Positions 26,583 to 36,334 are shown, numbered from the stretch's first letter. The stretch: DNA of 64,000 bases from CAZSSM01 sp964609385 (GCA_964609385.1 CAZSSM010000016.1:32269-96268); one strand, 5' to 3'. A program made the numbers and translations. Notes: generated by a model not told the origin, from the letters alone.

Positions 26583-27449
26583 ATGACCACACTCTCGGAG
26601 CCGACGGCCGGCTGGTCGCACGAACCTTCGGGATCTCCTTCGTCGCTTTCCTGGCCGTTGCGGGCGATCGGGACCATCCTCGACGACCTTCGCGAGTTGG
26701 TGACCTATCGCCAGGTCCTCATCGACATGGTCGTGCAGACCCTGAAGGTCCGGTACCAGCGATCGGTCCTGGGGTTCCTCTGGTCGTTGCTCAACCCGAT
26801 CATGATGATGACGACCCTGGCGATCGTCTTTTCGCAACTCTGGCGGATCGAGACCGAGGGGTTCGCTGTCTATGTCTTCGCCGGCCTAGTCCCCTGGGGG
26901 TTTCTCAACGGAAGCCTGATCGACGCGTCTCACTCGGTCATTCAGAACGAACAACTGATCAAGAAAATCTACATCCCCAAGCTCGTCTTTCCGCTCGCGA
27001 GCATCTGTTTGAATCTCGTGATCTCAGCCTTGACGCTCGTGGCGATGTTCGGCCTGGTCCTCCTGCTCGGCTCACGGCCCAATGCGTCGCTGATTCTCCT
27101 GCCGTTGGTCTCGATCCTCTTCGCGATGTTTTGTCTAGGGCTCGGCTTGGTCGTCGCGGCGGCGAACACGTTTTTTCGGGATGTCGGCCACCTGGTCACG
27201 GTTTTCCTACAATCGTGGTACTTCTGCACTCCGATCATTTATCCGATCGATCGCTTAGGCGAATACGGACGACTCGTCTGGCTGAATCCGGCCTATCCCT
27301 ACATTCAGATCTTCCAAGTCGTCATCCGAGACAATGAATGGCCGGGCCGCTCGACACTCGCGTTGGCCGCGTTGTTCGCTGTGGCCAGCCTGTCGCTTGG
27401 CTATGCGTTCTTCAAGTCGTGCGAGGATCGACTGGTGTTCCGACTCTGA
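26583..27449 (+). CDS. ABC-2 type polysaccharide/polyol phosphate export permease
   Basis: 288 residues with six predicted membrane segments. The N-terminal amphipathic region LVTYRQVLIDMVVQTLKVRYQ and RSVLGFLWSLLNPIMMM are typical of the TagG/KpsM/Wzm group, as are FAGLVPWGFLNGSL and LNPAYPYIQIFQ. It would form the membrane pore of an exporter with the ATPase starting 7 nt after its stop. The substrate is probably a surface glycan, because a nucleotide-sugar gene and a glycosyltransferase follow. Confidence 0.9.
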   Translation: MTTLSEPTAGWSHEPSGSPSSLSWPLRAIGTILDDLRELVTYRQVLIDMVVQTLKVRYQRSVLGFLWSLLNPIMMMTTLAIVFSQLWRIETEGFAVYVFAGLVPWGFLNGSLIDASHSVIQNEQLIKKIYIPKLVFPLASICLNLVISALTLVAMFGLVLLLGSRPNASLILLPLVSILFAMFCLGLGLVVAAANTFFRDVGHLVTVFLQSWYFCTPIIYPIDRLGEYGRLVWLNPAYPYIQIFQVVIRDNEWPGRSTLALAALFAVASLSLGYAFFKSCEDRLVFRL

Positions 27450-27456
27450 GGGCGAC

Positions 27457-28269
27457 GTGCACGACATTAAGATCAAAGATTCCGGACTGCGTCCGATCAT
27501 CGAGCTTCGCGAGGTCAGCCTCCGCTTCCTCCGCTATCACGACAAGGCGTTCTCGCTCAAGCGGGCCGCCTTGAACTGGTTGACTCGACGTTCGGCCCCG
27601 CCAGCATTCGAGGCCTTCTGGGCCCTGCGCGACGTCGACCTGACCGTCGAGGACGGGACCCGGCTCGGGATCGTCGGCTCCAACGGGGCGGGCAAGAGCA
27701 CCCTGCTTCGAGTCATCGCGCGGATCTACAAGCCGACGACCGGAGCTTGCTTCATCCGAGGGAGTGTCGCCCCGCTCATCGAGATGGGCGCCGGCTTCAA
27801 CCCTGAACTGACCGGCCGCGAGAACATCCTGCTCTACGGCGCGTTGCTGGGAATCCCGCGCACGGTCATGCGGGAGCGAATCGACGCGATCCTCGAGTTC
27901 ACCGAGCTGGGTGAGTTCGCCGGCACCGCCTTGAAGTACTATTCCAGCGGGATGTACGCCAAGCTCGCCTTCGCGGTCGCCACTGAGGTCGCGCCTGACG
28001 TTCTCCTGATCGACGAGTCGCTCTCGGTGGGCGACGCCGAGTTCGTGGCCAAAGCGTATGAGCGGATTCGTCAGCTCATGGCGCGCTGTCGAGCGGTGAT
28101 CGTCGTCTCGCACGATCTCCAATCGCTCCACGATCTCTGCGACCGCGCCATCTGGATCGATCACGGTCGCGTCCTCGCCGACGGGCCGGTTGATGAGATC
28201 CTCGATCGCTATCGAGGCCGGTGCCCGGGTCGAACCGCAGAGCCCCCTCAACTCGGCATCGCCGGCTGA
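27457..28269 (+). CDS. ABC transporter ATPase for polysaccharide export
   Basis: 270 residues: Walker A GSNGAGKST (about residue 74), the KpsT/TagH-type region GVAPLIEMGAGFNPELTGREN, signature YYSSGMYAKLAFAVA (about 161) and Walker B DVLLIDESLSVGD (about 182), followed by VIVVSHD. The GTG start at 27457 has GAGGG upstream and lies 7 nt after the permease stop. It lacks the extra C-terminal carbohydrate-binding domain of Wzt proteins, so substrate choice would lie elsewhere. Confidence 0.93.
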   Translation: MHDIKIKDSGLRPIIELREVSLRFLRYHDKAFSLKRAALNWLTRRSAPPAFEAFWALRDVDLTVEDGTRLGIVGSNGAGKSTLLRVIARIYKPTTGACFIRGSVAPLIEMGAGFNPELTGRENILLYGALLGIPRTVMRERIDAILEFTELGEFAGTALKYYSSGMYAKLAFAVATEVAPDVLLIDESLSVGDAEFVAKAYERIRQLMARCRAVIVVSHDLQSLHDLCDRAIWIDHGRVLADGPVDEILDRYRGRCPGRTAEPPQLGIAG

Positions 28270-28555
28270 TCACGCGCCATGCGAGGGTGATCGCCGACAA
28301 TCGGAGCTCGACCGACGCCTCATCTTTCCCCCAATCGAGGCGTCTGGACCACGCAACGTGTCTTCGGCGGATGCCGGCTGTATGATGTGGCCTGACGAAG
28401 GCCGCAGCGGTCCCCTTCGTGGATCGGTCCTGGTCGTGGGCGTCCGGCGATCGCCGATGCGCCACGCGTCCCAACGGCCTGAGACCGGATCAATGACCGC
28501 GTCCCGGCCACCCTCGACCATGGGACCCGCAGCTTAGCCACGGAGTCACGCCACG

Positions 28556-29431
28556 ATGAAGGGGATCATTCTCGCCGGGGGCATGGGAACCCGGCTCTAT
28601 CCGCTGACCCGCGTCATCAGCAAGCAGTTGTTGCCGGTCTATGACAAGCCGATGATCTATTTCCCGCTGACGACCCTGATGCTGGCCGGTATCCGCTCGA
28701 TCCTCTTGATCTCGACTCCCCATGACCTGCCACGGTTCCGCGAGCTTCTCGGCGATGGGTCCCAGTGGGGCCTGGATCTCCAGTATGCCGAGCAGCCTCG
28801 ACCCGAAGGGCTCGCCCAAGCCTTCATTATCGGACGCAACTTCGTCGGGACCGACCATGCCGCCTTGGTCCTCGGCGACAACCTCTTTTACGGACACGAC
28901 TTCCGCGAGATCCTCCAACGGGCCTCCGAGCGTGAGACCGGTGCTACTATCTTCGGATACTTCGTCAACGATCCCGAGCGTTACGGCGTGGCTGAGTTCG
29001 ACGACTCCGGCCGGGTCATCTCGATCGAGGAGAAGCCAGCGCAACCCAAGTCGAACTACGCCGTGACCGGGCTCTACTTCTATGACAATCAGGTCCTCGA
29101 TATCGCTGCCGAGCTGAAGCCTTCGCCGCGCGGTGAGCTGGAGATCACCGACGTCAACCGAACCTACCTCGAGCGGAACCAACTCCACATGGAGATTTTG
29201 GGACGCGGCTTCGCCTGGCTCGACACCGGCACGCACGCCGCGCTGCACCAGGCCTCCGGTTACGTCCAGACGATCGAGGAGCGTCAAGGGCTCAAGATCG
29301 CTTGCGTTGAAGAGGTCGCTTACCGGATGGGCTACATCGACGCCGAACAGGTGACGCAACTCGCCGCCGGACTCAAGAACGACTACGGCGCCTACCTCCG
29401 AGACGTCGTCTCGCGTCGAGTCATCGAGTGA
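28556..29431 (+). CDS. rfbA: Glucose-1-phosphate thymidylyltransferase
   Basis: 291 residues; makes dTDP-glucose from glucose-1-phosphate and dTTP, the first step to dTDP-rhamnose. Motifs: ILAGGMGTRLYPLT (5-18), KQLLPVYDKPMIYFPL, LQYAEQPRPEGLAQAF, VLGDNLFYGHDF, EEKPAQPKSNYAVTGLYFY and DTGTHAALHQAS. Length is standard. rfbB, rfbC and rfbD are not in the window, so the product may feed other enzymes elsewhere. A 286-nt gap separates it from the ATPase; no gene is seen in that gap. Confidence 0.95.
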   Translation: MKGIILAGGMGTRLYPLTRVISKQLLPVYDKPMIYFPLTTLMLAGIRSILLISTPHDLPRFRELLGDGSQWGLDLQYAEQPRPEGLAQAFIIGRNFVGTDHAALVLGDNLFYGHDFREILQRASERETGATIFGYFVNDPERYGVAEFDDSGRVISIEEKPAQPKSNYAVTGLYFYDNQVLDIAAELKPSPRGELEITDVNRTYLERNQLHMEILGRGFAWLDTGTHAALHQASGYVQTIEERQGLKIACVEEVAYRMGYIDAEQVTQLAAGLKNDYGAYLRDVVSRRVIE

Positions 29432-29439
29432 CGGGCGAC

Positions 29440-29480
29440 CGGAGAGCGATCGCCGTCCAACGGCTCTAGACGGCTCTCCG
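29440..29480 (+). terminator. Hairpin between rfbA and the glycosyltransferase gene
   Basis: CGGAGAGC and GCTCTCCG form a perfect 8-bp stem with an inner CGTC/GACG pair, followed by TGCGTTTC. It begins 9 nt after the rfbA stop. Possible terminator or a site that reduces read-through. Confidence 0.45.
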
Positions 29481-29522
29481 TGCGTTTCAATGGAATGGAA
29501 ATGGTGACGTTGAGGACGACGC

Positions 29523-31532
29523 GTGGCGATCACGGAAAGATTTGGCTCGGATGACGACCGATCGCCCTCGAACCCAGCGCTGAAACCGTCGATCGAGCAA
29601 CTCCTCCGCGATCCCGAGATCGATGCCTGGCTCCGACGGATCCCCTGGTATCTCGACTGCCAGGAGCAGCCGGTCGAAGCACTCCGACGCACTTTGGTTC
29701 AGCATGCCGGGCGGATCGTTGAGTGGACCGACCGACCCCGTTTCTCCTTCGTCGTCACGCTGGATCGTGACGATTTCGCGATCATTGACGACCTGATTCG
29801 GTCGTTCCAGGTCCAGGCGTGGCCCGATTGGCAACTGGTCTGCATCAGTTCGTTTCAAGATGATTCGAACTGCAAGTCGATCCAAGCACGATTCGAACGG
29901 GAGCAGGATCGACGGATCCAGTTCGTAACGACGCAACTGGAGACCCGGGCCGAACGACTCAACCTCGGCCTCCAACGCCTCGATGGGTCATGGTTCGGCG
30001 CCCTGGAACCGTCCGACCTACTCCATCCGCTCGCTCTGGTCATTCTTGCTCGCGAGATCGTAACCCAGCCCGATATCGAGGTTGTGATCGCGAACGATGC
30101 CACCCTGGACCTCGCTCGTCGACGTGTTCGTAACGTGAACTATCGATCCCGTTGGAGCCGGTTCGCTTTGCTCCGATCGGCCGATCTCGGCCACTTAACC
30201 CTCATCTCACGTTCCCGTCTGGATCCATTGGGCGATCCGGAATCGATCTTCCGTGCCGATTTCGGAGGGTTCGAAGAGTTCGATTTGGCGCTTCGGATCA
30301 TCGAGCAAGGCCCGATCGCTTCAACAACGGTGCCGCTTGTACTTCACTACCGGAAAAGCTCCGGAACGCGATCCTTCAATGAACGTCCAGATCGTCCATC
30401 GAAGCGTCCGGAACATCTCGCGAAACTGATTCGCGAGCATTCCCGCTCGCTTTATCCAGGATGGATCCCTGATGTCGACATTGGACCGACAGCGGAATCA
30501 GGTTCTGACCCGGCTCGCTCGGAGTCGGTCCGACTTCGGCTCGTGCCGTCCAGTGATCGGTCTCGAACCCCGGTTCGGGTCGTCGCCTTCGTGCCTTTCC
30601 GCGATCAGGTCGACCTGACGAGACAGTGCCTCGACGCGATCGAGGCCCAGCGGTTCGTGTTCGATCTGACGGTCGTCCTGATCGATAACAACTCCCAAAT
30701 CCCGGAGACTCGAGAAATATTGGAGACCTGGCTCGCTGAGCCTCGACGTGCCACCTATCGTCTCGTCCGCGACGAAGGACCGTTCAATTATGCGGCGATC
30801 CACAACCGAGCCGTCCGAGCGCATGGTCAGGAGGCCGATCTCCTCCTTTTGATGAATAACGACCTCGAGCTCCGCGACCCGGAGACCCTCGCAACGATGG
30901 TCACCTCGGTGCTGGCCGAGCCGGAATCCGGATTCGTGGGGATCCGCCTGATGTACCCCGACGGCCGAAGCGTCCAGCACGGTGGACTTCGAGTCCTCGA
31001 GACGATGGCCGGATCGGGTTACCACGCCTTCGGACATGCCTTGGAGCCTCGCGAATCGATCTTCTCAGATCATCCCTGTCTCGGAGTCACCTTCGCCTGC
31101 GTGGCCTGCCGTCGAGAGGTCTGGGAACGACTGGGCGGACTCGAGGAGATCCTCGTACCCAACGCCTATGGCGACGCCGACGCCTGTCTACGAGCCCTGG
31201 CCTTGGGCTATCAGAACCTGTATCTCGGGACTGTCGAGGCGATCCATCACGAATCGAGGACACGCGGACGGGCCTCCGAAGAGGCCGAGTTGATGACGCT
31301 CTATCGTCGACATGCCGCGACCCTAGCTGATTGGCGGCTGCAAGGCCCCTGGCGGCTCTCCCAACCGGAGTGGCCTCGCGCAACGTCCGGACAACTGCTC
31401 GGCGCCTATTCTGACGAGTTCCCGCTCCGCTATCGGATCGCCGATGCGATCAATCAGGTGGCCAAATCGGTCCTCGGACCGATGCACCGGATCCTTCGCG
31501 GCCGACTCATACGGCGGACCAATCGCGGTTAG
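29523..31532 (+). CDS. Two-domain GT2 glycosyltransferase
   Basis: 669 residues. An N-terminal GT2-like region (about 75-280: FSFVVTLDRDD, WPDWQLVCISS, LNLGLQRLDGSWFGALEPSD) is followed by a linker and a more canonical GT-A/GT2 domain (about 350-600) with VAFVPFRDQVDLTRQCLDA, VLIDNNS, PFNYAAIHNRA, the DXD-like LLLMNNDLEL (about 441-450) and YGDADACLRALALGYQNLY. The N-terminal domain has EPSD in the DXD position. It likely adds sugars to the glycan exported by the ABC transporter upstream. The GTG start has GAGGA upstream. Confidence 0.88.
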   Translation: MAITERFGSDDDRSPSNPALKPSIEQLLRDPEIDAWLRRIPWYLDCQEQPVEALRRTLVQHAGRIVEWTDRPRFSFVVTLDRDDFAIIDDLIRSFQVQAWPDWQLVCISSFQDDSNCKSIQARFEREQDRRIQFVTTQLETRAERLNLGLQRLDGSWFGALEPSDLLHPLALVILAREIVTQPDIEVVIANDATLDLARRRVRNVNYRSRWSRFALLRSADLGHLTLISRSRLDPLGDPESIFRADFGGFEEFDLALRIIEQGPIASTTVPLVLHYRKSSGTRSFNERPDRPSKRPEHLAKLIREHSRSLYPGWIPDVDIGPTAESGSDPARSESVRLRLVPSSDRSRTPVRVVAFVPFRDQVDLTRQCLDAIEAQRFVFDLTVVLIDNNSQIPETREILETWLAEPRRATYRLVRDEGPFNYAAIHNRAVRAHGQEADLLLLMNNDLELRDPETLATMVTSVLAEPESGFVGIRLMYPDGRSVQHGGLRVLETMAGSGYHAFGHALEPRESIFSDHPCLGVTFACVACRREVWERLGGLEEILVPNAYGDADACLRALALGYQNLYLGTVEAIHHESRTRGRASEEAELMTLYRRHAATLADWRLQGPWRLSQPEWPRATSGQLLGAYSDEFPLRYRIADAINQVAKSVLGPMHRILRGRLIRRTNRG

Positions 31533-31769
31533 TCTCGATCGATCGGAAGGTGCACGGGGCTCGCCGATGAGTCGGCATCAACGTCTCGAGGATCGAGTCC
31601 GGTGACGAGCGAATAACGACCGCGCCGCTGCGACCCCCATAATCGGCAAAACTTCAAGAGCCGGACGGGTCGCGTCGATTTAAGAGATCCAGATCGAGTT
31701 ACGGATTGGAATCCTGTCGGACGGAGCCGGCGGGCTGTGACTTGAGCGTACTCGGGACGGACCCGCGCG

Positions 31770-34700
31770 ATGCTGAGTGCCCCACAGCCCAAAACGCTGA
31801 GTTGGCTCTGCGTGTGCCTTCTCGCTCTCGTCTGGCTCTCAGCCTGCCAATTGCCGGCCCAGCTTCCCGAGTTGGAACCATCAGTCTGGGACACACCGGT
31901 CGCCGCGACCCGTTCCGAGTCCATCGCGCCCGGACAACCGACTTCGAGCGTCTCTCGACAGCACGGGTGGGAATCGCTTCAACTACCGGCAAGCCCAACG
32001 ACTCATGCGTCACAGGTCCAGGCTTCCTGTGATTCATCGGGTCAACAAATCGACGTCCGCAAATCTGTCGGGACATTGAGGCAACGAACGTCCAGCGACA
32101 GACTCCGGCGGTATGATGAGAATCATGCCGTCCACCAGACCGCTCATCAGATCGATCGAACACCCGACTACTACCGAACCCAATCGCCGACCCCTTCAGC
32201 AGCCATCGAAGCTGTCTCGGCGGCGGCCGAGCGAACGTCAACGGCAGCGACCGCGGCCGTTGTTGTCAACCAAGCGCGGATTGCGATGGACCAGGACGAC
32301 TCGGACCGGACGACCGATCCGGCACCAGCGCCGGCTCCTGTTCCTCCCGAAGCTTCCGACGTCGCGAATGCTCTTAACGTCACGACCCTTAGGATCGTGG
32401 ATGAGCCGGATCCGTTGCAAAGGCCAGAGGTTCCTTCTTCGACTCCGGTCCCGATCGTGAATGTCGCGGACGTACCCCGACCGGTCGAACGCGTCGCGAT
32501 TCAAGGCCTTCAACCGCCGGTCGATTCCCCCCCGATCCCGCGCCCCATCGATGGTCCGTTTCGTGACGACCCACTGGTCCCGACCCCGATCCGGCCCGAC
32601 TCGTTCCCGATCGGGGATCGGCTCGACGAGCCGATCGAGGAGTTGACCATTCAGGGCACGGTCTTGGACGGACTCAAGCTGCTGGCCGACCAGGCAGACG
32701 TCACGATTGTGCCATCGCCGGGGATCAGTCAACTCCCCAACCTGGATATCAAGTTCGAGAGCGCATCATTCCGCGAAATGCTCGAAGCCCTCGCTACGTC
32801 AGCCAACCTGGAGGTCGTCGAAAAGGGCAATCTGATCTTCGTCTACACCAGCGTGGAATATGACCAAATCGAGCTGTCGCAAACAGACCAGGAAATGCGC
32901 ATTTACAAATTGAATTACATTTCCGCCCAAGATTTGATTCTGATGATCAGTCCGTTCGTCACTCCCACCGGTCTGATTTCGGCAACGCCTCCGAGTGGTG
33001 TAGGGATCGCGTCGAATTCGGCCTCGGCCAATGCCGCTGGCGTGGGCGGTGGCGCCGCTCCGGCAGGGGATATCGGTGGTGGTGGAGCGGGTGACGATCT
33101 CGGAGGCGGTGGCGGTGCCGGCGCAGCTCAAGGCGTGGGCATCGGCGGGGGCGCAGGGGCCGGGGGTGGGACAACGGGTGGCAACTCGCTGGCGGCCTCC
33201 GACACCGTCATCGTTTTCGAGTCACCGGAGAACCTGGAGCGGATCGATCGGATCGTCGCCGAACTGGACGTGCAGCCGTTCCAGGTGCTCATCGAGGCGG
33301 TCGTGATGAGCGTTGATCTCAATGATGATCAGGAATTGGGTGTCAACTTCGGTCTGGTCGATGACATGGCCGAGACCGGGCTCGTTGCTGGCAATGGCTT
33401 GTTACTCAACGCGGCTGCCGGATTCACACCCGCGCAGGTCCTCTCAACGGCGACTCAGCCGATCGCCGGGCTCCGCGAAGGGACTTTCATCCCGGGCTTC
33501 CTCTCAAGCGATCAAGGATTGAAGTTCGGATTCATCGACGAGAACGTCACCGGGTTCATCCGCGCTTTGGAGGTCAACAACCGGATCAACATCTTGGCCA
33601 GTCCGCGGATTCTGGTCCTGAACAAGCAACCCGCCGAGATCCAACTGGGTCAACGCTTGGGCTTCCGGAACACAGTGACGAACCTGACCTCCTCGCTGGA
33701 AACGGTCCAGTTCCTCAGCGTCGGGACCCTGTTGAACTTGCGGCCCTATGTCTCCAATGACGGCATGGTTCGACTGGAGATCCATCCCGAGCAGAGCACC
33801 GGAACGATCGACGCCGAGGGCGTCCCCCAAACCAATACCACCGAGTTGACCACCAACATCTTGGTCCCCGATGGCGCGACGATCGTTATCGGAGGCTTGA
33901 TCGATGAGTCGCGCTCGTTGGCTCAGCAGGGCTTACCAGGCCTCAGTCGGCTGCCGATCCTTGGTCCGCTATTCCGGCTTCGCCTCCTTTCGCAGCGGAA
34001 ACAGGAACTGATCGTTCTGCTGACGCCACGAATCCTCCGTCGAAGCTCGTTGCCTCAACCGCAACCGGGGCTCCCGCCCAAGACCTATAACGGCGTTCCC
34101 AATGGCGGACCGATGCCTGGTCCGGGCTTCAATATGGCTGCCGGTCCCAACCCCCAACAGATCGCCTCTGGTCTGATTCAGAAGACCAACGCGACCCCGT
34201 ACAACTTCCCGCTGCCGGTCACCGACGGCTATTCGATTCACAATCACCCTCGGTATCAGCATCCCGAGCACCACGCCTCGACAACTCCGGCCGGTCCGGA
34301 ATCGGTCATCACCTCCTACGCGCCCCAAAACGGACCGCTCGGCCAACCCATCACTCCTGATCCATCGGCCCCCGTACCCATCCCGAACAATCCCCAAGGA
34401 ACCGGACCGGTTCAGAGTTCCTTCCAGAACTCTCCCGAGCTGGACGGTGTCAGTGGCGAACCGCGATCGCCTCAACCCTTTCCGGAGATCGGTTCGGCTT
34501 GGCAAAACACACCCTGGACCACCATGACCGCAAACGGCCCCATGCTTGATCGTCAGGTCATGCCGACCAGCGGTTCGTCGGCCGGGACTACGAACGCGGT
34601 TGAATATGTGGTGACTTCGAGGGATTCGTGGGCCTCGATCGCGAAACGCGCTTACGGCGACCCGCGTTGGGCCGAGGCTCTTTGGCAGGCCAATCGCGAT

Positions 34701-34856
34701 CGTTACCCCACCCCTCATCATCTGGCACCCGGTCAACGCCTGCGGATCCCGGCCCAACTATCGGTGATGCCGCAATCGATGCCGGAGCTTCGGGGTACCG
34801 GCTCGAAATTTTCTTGGCCCTGGGACTTTCGACGCGATCGGCAATCTCGGCGATGA
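31770..34856 (+). CDS. Secretin (GspD/PilQ-like) lipoprotein with C-terminal LysM domain
   Basis: 1028 residues. Lipobox LSAC with Cys26, a Pro/Thr-rich region to about 285, an N-domain (about 290-370: GTVLDGLKLLADQADVTIV, FREMLEALATSANLEVV), a second N-domain split by a Gly/Ala-rich loop (about 410-475), then the secretin core (about 505-765: IEAVVMSVDLNDDQELGVNF, VGTLLNLRPYVSNDGMVRL, VPDGATIVIGGLI, LSRLPILGPLFR). A Pro/Asn-rich linker leads to a LysM domain (about 944-996: VVTSRDSWASIAKRAYGDP, LAPGQRLRIP). It forms the outer-membrane gate. LysM on a secretin C-terminus may anchor it to peptidoglycan or another glycan; this is an inference. Confidence 0.9.
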   Translation: MLSAPQPKTLSWLCVCLLALVWLSACQLPAQLPELEPSVWDTPVAATRSESIAPGQPTSSVSRQHGWESLQLPASPTTHASQVQASCDSSGQQIDVRKSVGTLRQRTSSDRLRRYDENHAVHQTAHQIDRTPDYYRTQSPTPSAAIEAVSAAAERTSTAATAAVVVNQARIAMDQDDSDRTTDPAPAPAPVPPEASDVANALNVTTLRIVDEPDPLQRPEVPSSTPVPIVNVADVPRPVERVAIQGLQPPVDSPPIPRPIDGPFRDDPLVPTPIRPDSFPIGDRLDEPIEELTIQGTVLDGLKLLADQADVTIVPSPGISQLPNLDIKFESASFREMLEALATSANLEVVEKGNLIFVYTSVEYDQIELSQTDQEMRIYKLNYISAQDLILMISPFVTPTGLISATPPSGVGIASNSASANAAGVGGGAAPAGDIGGGGAGDDLGGGGGAGAAQGVGIGGGAGAGGGTTGGNSLAASDTVIVFESPENLERIDRIVAELDVQPFQVLIEAVVMSVDLNDDQELGVNFGLVDDMAETGLVAGNGLLLNAAAGFTPAQVLSTATQPIAGLREGTFIPGFLSSDQGLKFGFIDENVTGFIRALEVNNRINILASPRILVLNKQPAEIQLGQRLGFRNTVTNLTSSLETVQFLSVGTLLNLRPYVSNDGMVRLEIHPEQSTGTIDAEGVPQTNTTELTTNILVPDGATIVIGGLIDESRSLAQQGLPGLSRLPILGPLFRLRLLSQRKQELIVLLTPRILRRSSLPQPQPGLPPKTYNGVPNGGPMPGPGFNMAAGPNPQQIASGLIQKTNATPYNFPLPVTDGYSIHNHPRYQHPEHHASTTPAGPESVITSYAPQNGPLGQPITPDPSAPVPIPNNPQGTGPVQSSFQNSPELDGVSGEPRSPQPFPEIGSAWQNTPWTTMTANGPMLDRQVMPTSGSSAGTTNAVEYVVTSRDSWASIAKRAYGDPRWAEALWQANRDRYPTPHHLAPGQRLRIPAQLSVMPQSMPELRGTGSKFSWPWDFRRDRQSRR

Positions 34857-35263
34857 CGACGATGCCGATCCGTACGATCGTTGACGGTTGACGACACGTT
34901 CGACGGTCTGGGTTTGCCGGTTGTTTCTCTGGGGAACTCCCCGATCATGAGTTGGGACCGGTCCGTTTGACCGTTTCGAGAACGCGACCTAGCTATTGAA
35001 AGACGTCCATCGAGCGAGCCTTGGTCGGGGTCAACGGACCCGGGCCTTGGTCTCGAGCGTGGAGTCGGCGAGTCCTCGCTACTCTGGATTGGCGCCAGGG
35101 GAGAGGAACGTCGCGACGTTGCGGCTCGGATTGCTGGGGTCCTCGGTCTCGTCAGCGTGAGTGAGTCGCACGAGTCGATCGGAAACAGCACCAAGCACGC
35201 CCGCTCATGAATCTGAGCGGGACCTGTCCCAAGATACATGCTCCAAGCGAGGATATTTCAACG
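34857..35263. other. Intergenic region before the pilin genes, with a perfect hairpin
   Basis: 407 bases. CCCGCTCA and TGAGCGGG at 35200-35221 form a perfect 8-bp stem with a 6-nt loop, 42 nt before the first pilin ATG. The SD GAGGA lies about 10 nt before the ATG. The hairpin could end the secretin transcript, stabilise the pilin mRNA or act as an operator. Nothing else was recognised. Confidence 0.45.
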
Positions 35264-35698
35264 ATGATGCTCAGTGTCCATAGCCAACGTCAGAGCAAGG
35301 GTTTCACGCTGGTCGAACTGGCGGTGGTGGTGGTGATCATCGGCGTCTTGGCCGCCTTCGGCGTGCCCCGCTTCCTCGAAGCCGTCGAACGATCCAAGGC
35401 CGCTGAAGCCTTCGCCTACCTGGCCGCCGTCCGCAACGCTCAGGAACGCTACCAGGCCCGCGAAGGCACCTACGCCGACGCCCTGAACGACCTCGACATC
35501 CAGTCGCCGACACCTAAGTACTTCGACGTCGGTTCGATCACCGCCGGTGAAAACACCTGGACGCTCACCCTGACCCGTAAGGCCGGTTCGTCGGGTTACG
35601 AGGCCAACTACACGGTCGTCTTCACCCAGACCGGTTTCGATTCGGGTACCAGCACGATCCCGGCCGACATCAACCCGATGGGTGCCGCTTCCACCTGA
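35264..35698 (+). CDS. Major type IV pilin/GspG-like pseudopilin, copy 1
   Basis: 144 residues. Prepilin signal with cleavage at QSKG|FTLVELAVVVVII (Gly13; Glu at mature position 5). The alpha-1 helix continues into GVPRFLEAVERSKAAEAFAY and a short globular C-terminal part (ERYQAREGTYADALNDL, ANYTVVFTQTGFDS, IPADINPMGA). There is no C-terminal Cys pair. The DNA from 35288 to 35421 is identical to copy 2. ATG codons at 35264 and 35267 are both possible. Processed by a prepilin peptidase not in the window and assembled into a pilus or pseudopilus. Confidence 0.92.
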   Translation: MMLSVHSQRQSKGFTLVELAVVVVIIGVLAAFGVPRFLEAVERSKAAEAFAYLAAVRNAQERYQAREGTYADALNDLDIQSPTPKYFDVGSITAGENTWTLTLTRKAGSSGYEANYTVVFTQTGFDSGTSTIPADINPMGAAST

Positions 35699-35768
35699 TC
35701 CTGACGAGACGCTGGCCGATTGAGGCCACCCTTCATGAGCAAAGTCTCCAAAGGTTTGGGGAACCGAG

Positions 35769-35802
35769 AGCGACCGGCAACGACATAGACGGGTCGGTCG
35801 CT
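35769..35802 (+). terminator. Hairpin after pilin copy 1
   Basis: AGCGACCG and CGGTCGCT are a perfect 8-bp pair with an 18-nt loop, followed by TTC. It lies 70 nt after the stop in the 201-nt gap before copy 2. A modest terminator or mRNA-stabilising structure is possible. Confidence 0.4.
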
Positions 35803-35899
35803 TTCATGAGCCATCTCGCGGATCTTCTGATCCGTTCCCTCAGGGTAAACGACACAACCTGCTGGCTTCAACGATCATCTCATCAGAGGATTCGCATCC

Positions 35900-36334
35900 A
35901 TGTACGCTCACGTCACGTCCCGTCGTCAGAGCAAGGGTTTCACGCTGGTCGAACTGGCGGTGGTGGTGGTGATCATCGGCGTCTTGGCCGCCTTCGGCGT
36001 GCCCCGCTTCCTCGAAGCCGTCGAACGATCCAAGGCCGCTGAAGCCTTCGCCTACCTCTCGGCGGTCCGCAACGCTCAGGAACGCTACCAAGCCCGCGAG
36101 GGCACCTATGCCGACGCCCTGAACGACCTCGATATCCAATCGCCGACGCCCAAGTACTTCGACATCGGTACGATGACCGCCGGTGAGAACACCTGGCAAC
36201 TGGAACTGTCGCGCAAGGCCGGCTCGTCGGGCTATACAGCCAACTACACGGTGATCTTCACCCAGACCGGCTTCGATTCGACCAACAGCACGATCCCGGC
36301 CGACATCAACCCGATGGGCGCCGCAGCGACCTGA
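35900..36334 (+). CDS. Major type IV pilin/GspG-like pseudopilin, copy 2
   Basis: 144 residues, near-duplicate of copy 1: MYAHVTSRRQSKG|FTLVE, identical alpha-1 helix, and differences mainly in the middle (LSAVRNAQ, FDIGTMTAGENTWQLELS). The end ANYTVIFTQTGFDST and IPADINPMGAAAT is shared in sequence. The identical DNA block covers 35924-36057. Its N-terminal leader differs from copy 1 and matches copy 3, so copies 2 and 3 are closer in the leader. Confidence 0.92.
   Translation: MYAHVTSRRQSKGFTLVELAVVVVIIGVLAAFGVPRFLEAVERSKAAEAFAYLSAVRNAQERYQAREGTYADALNDLDIQSPTPKYFDIGTMTAGENTWQLELSRKAGSSGYTANYTVIFTQTGFDSTNSTIPADINPMGAAAT

Noticed and set aside
28490..29692. 400-codon minus-strand frame opposite rfbA
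   Set aside because: It is antisense to the well-supported rfbA gene; a GC-rich codon-pattern shadow with no domain of its own.
33040..33180. Gly/Ala-rich GGC-type tract that looks like a DNA repeat
   Set aside because: It is in frame within the secretin and encodes a low-complexity loop between two N-domains; not a tandem repeat array.
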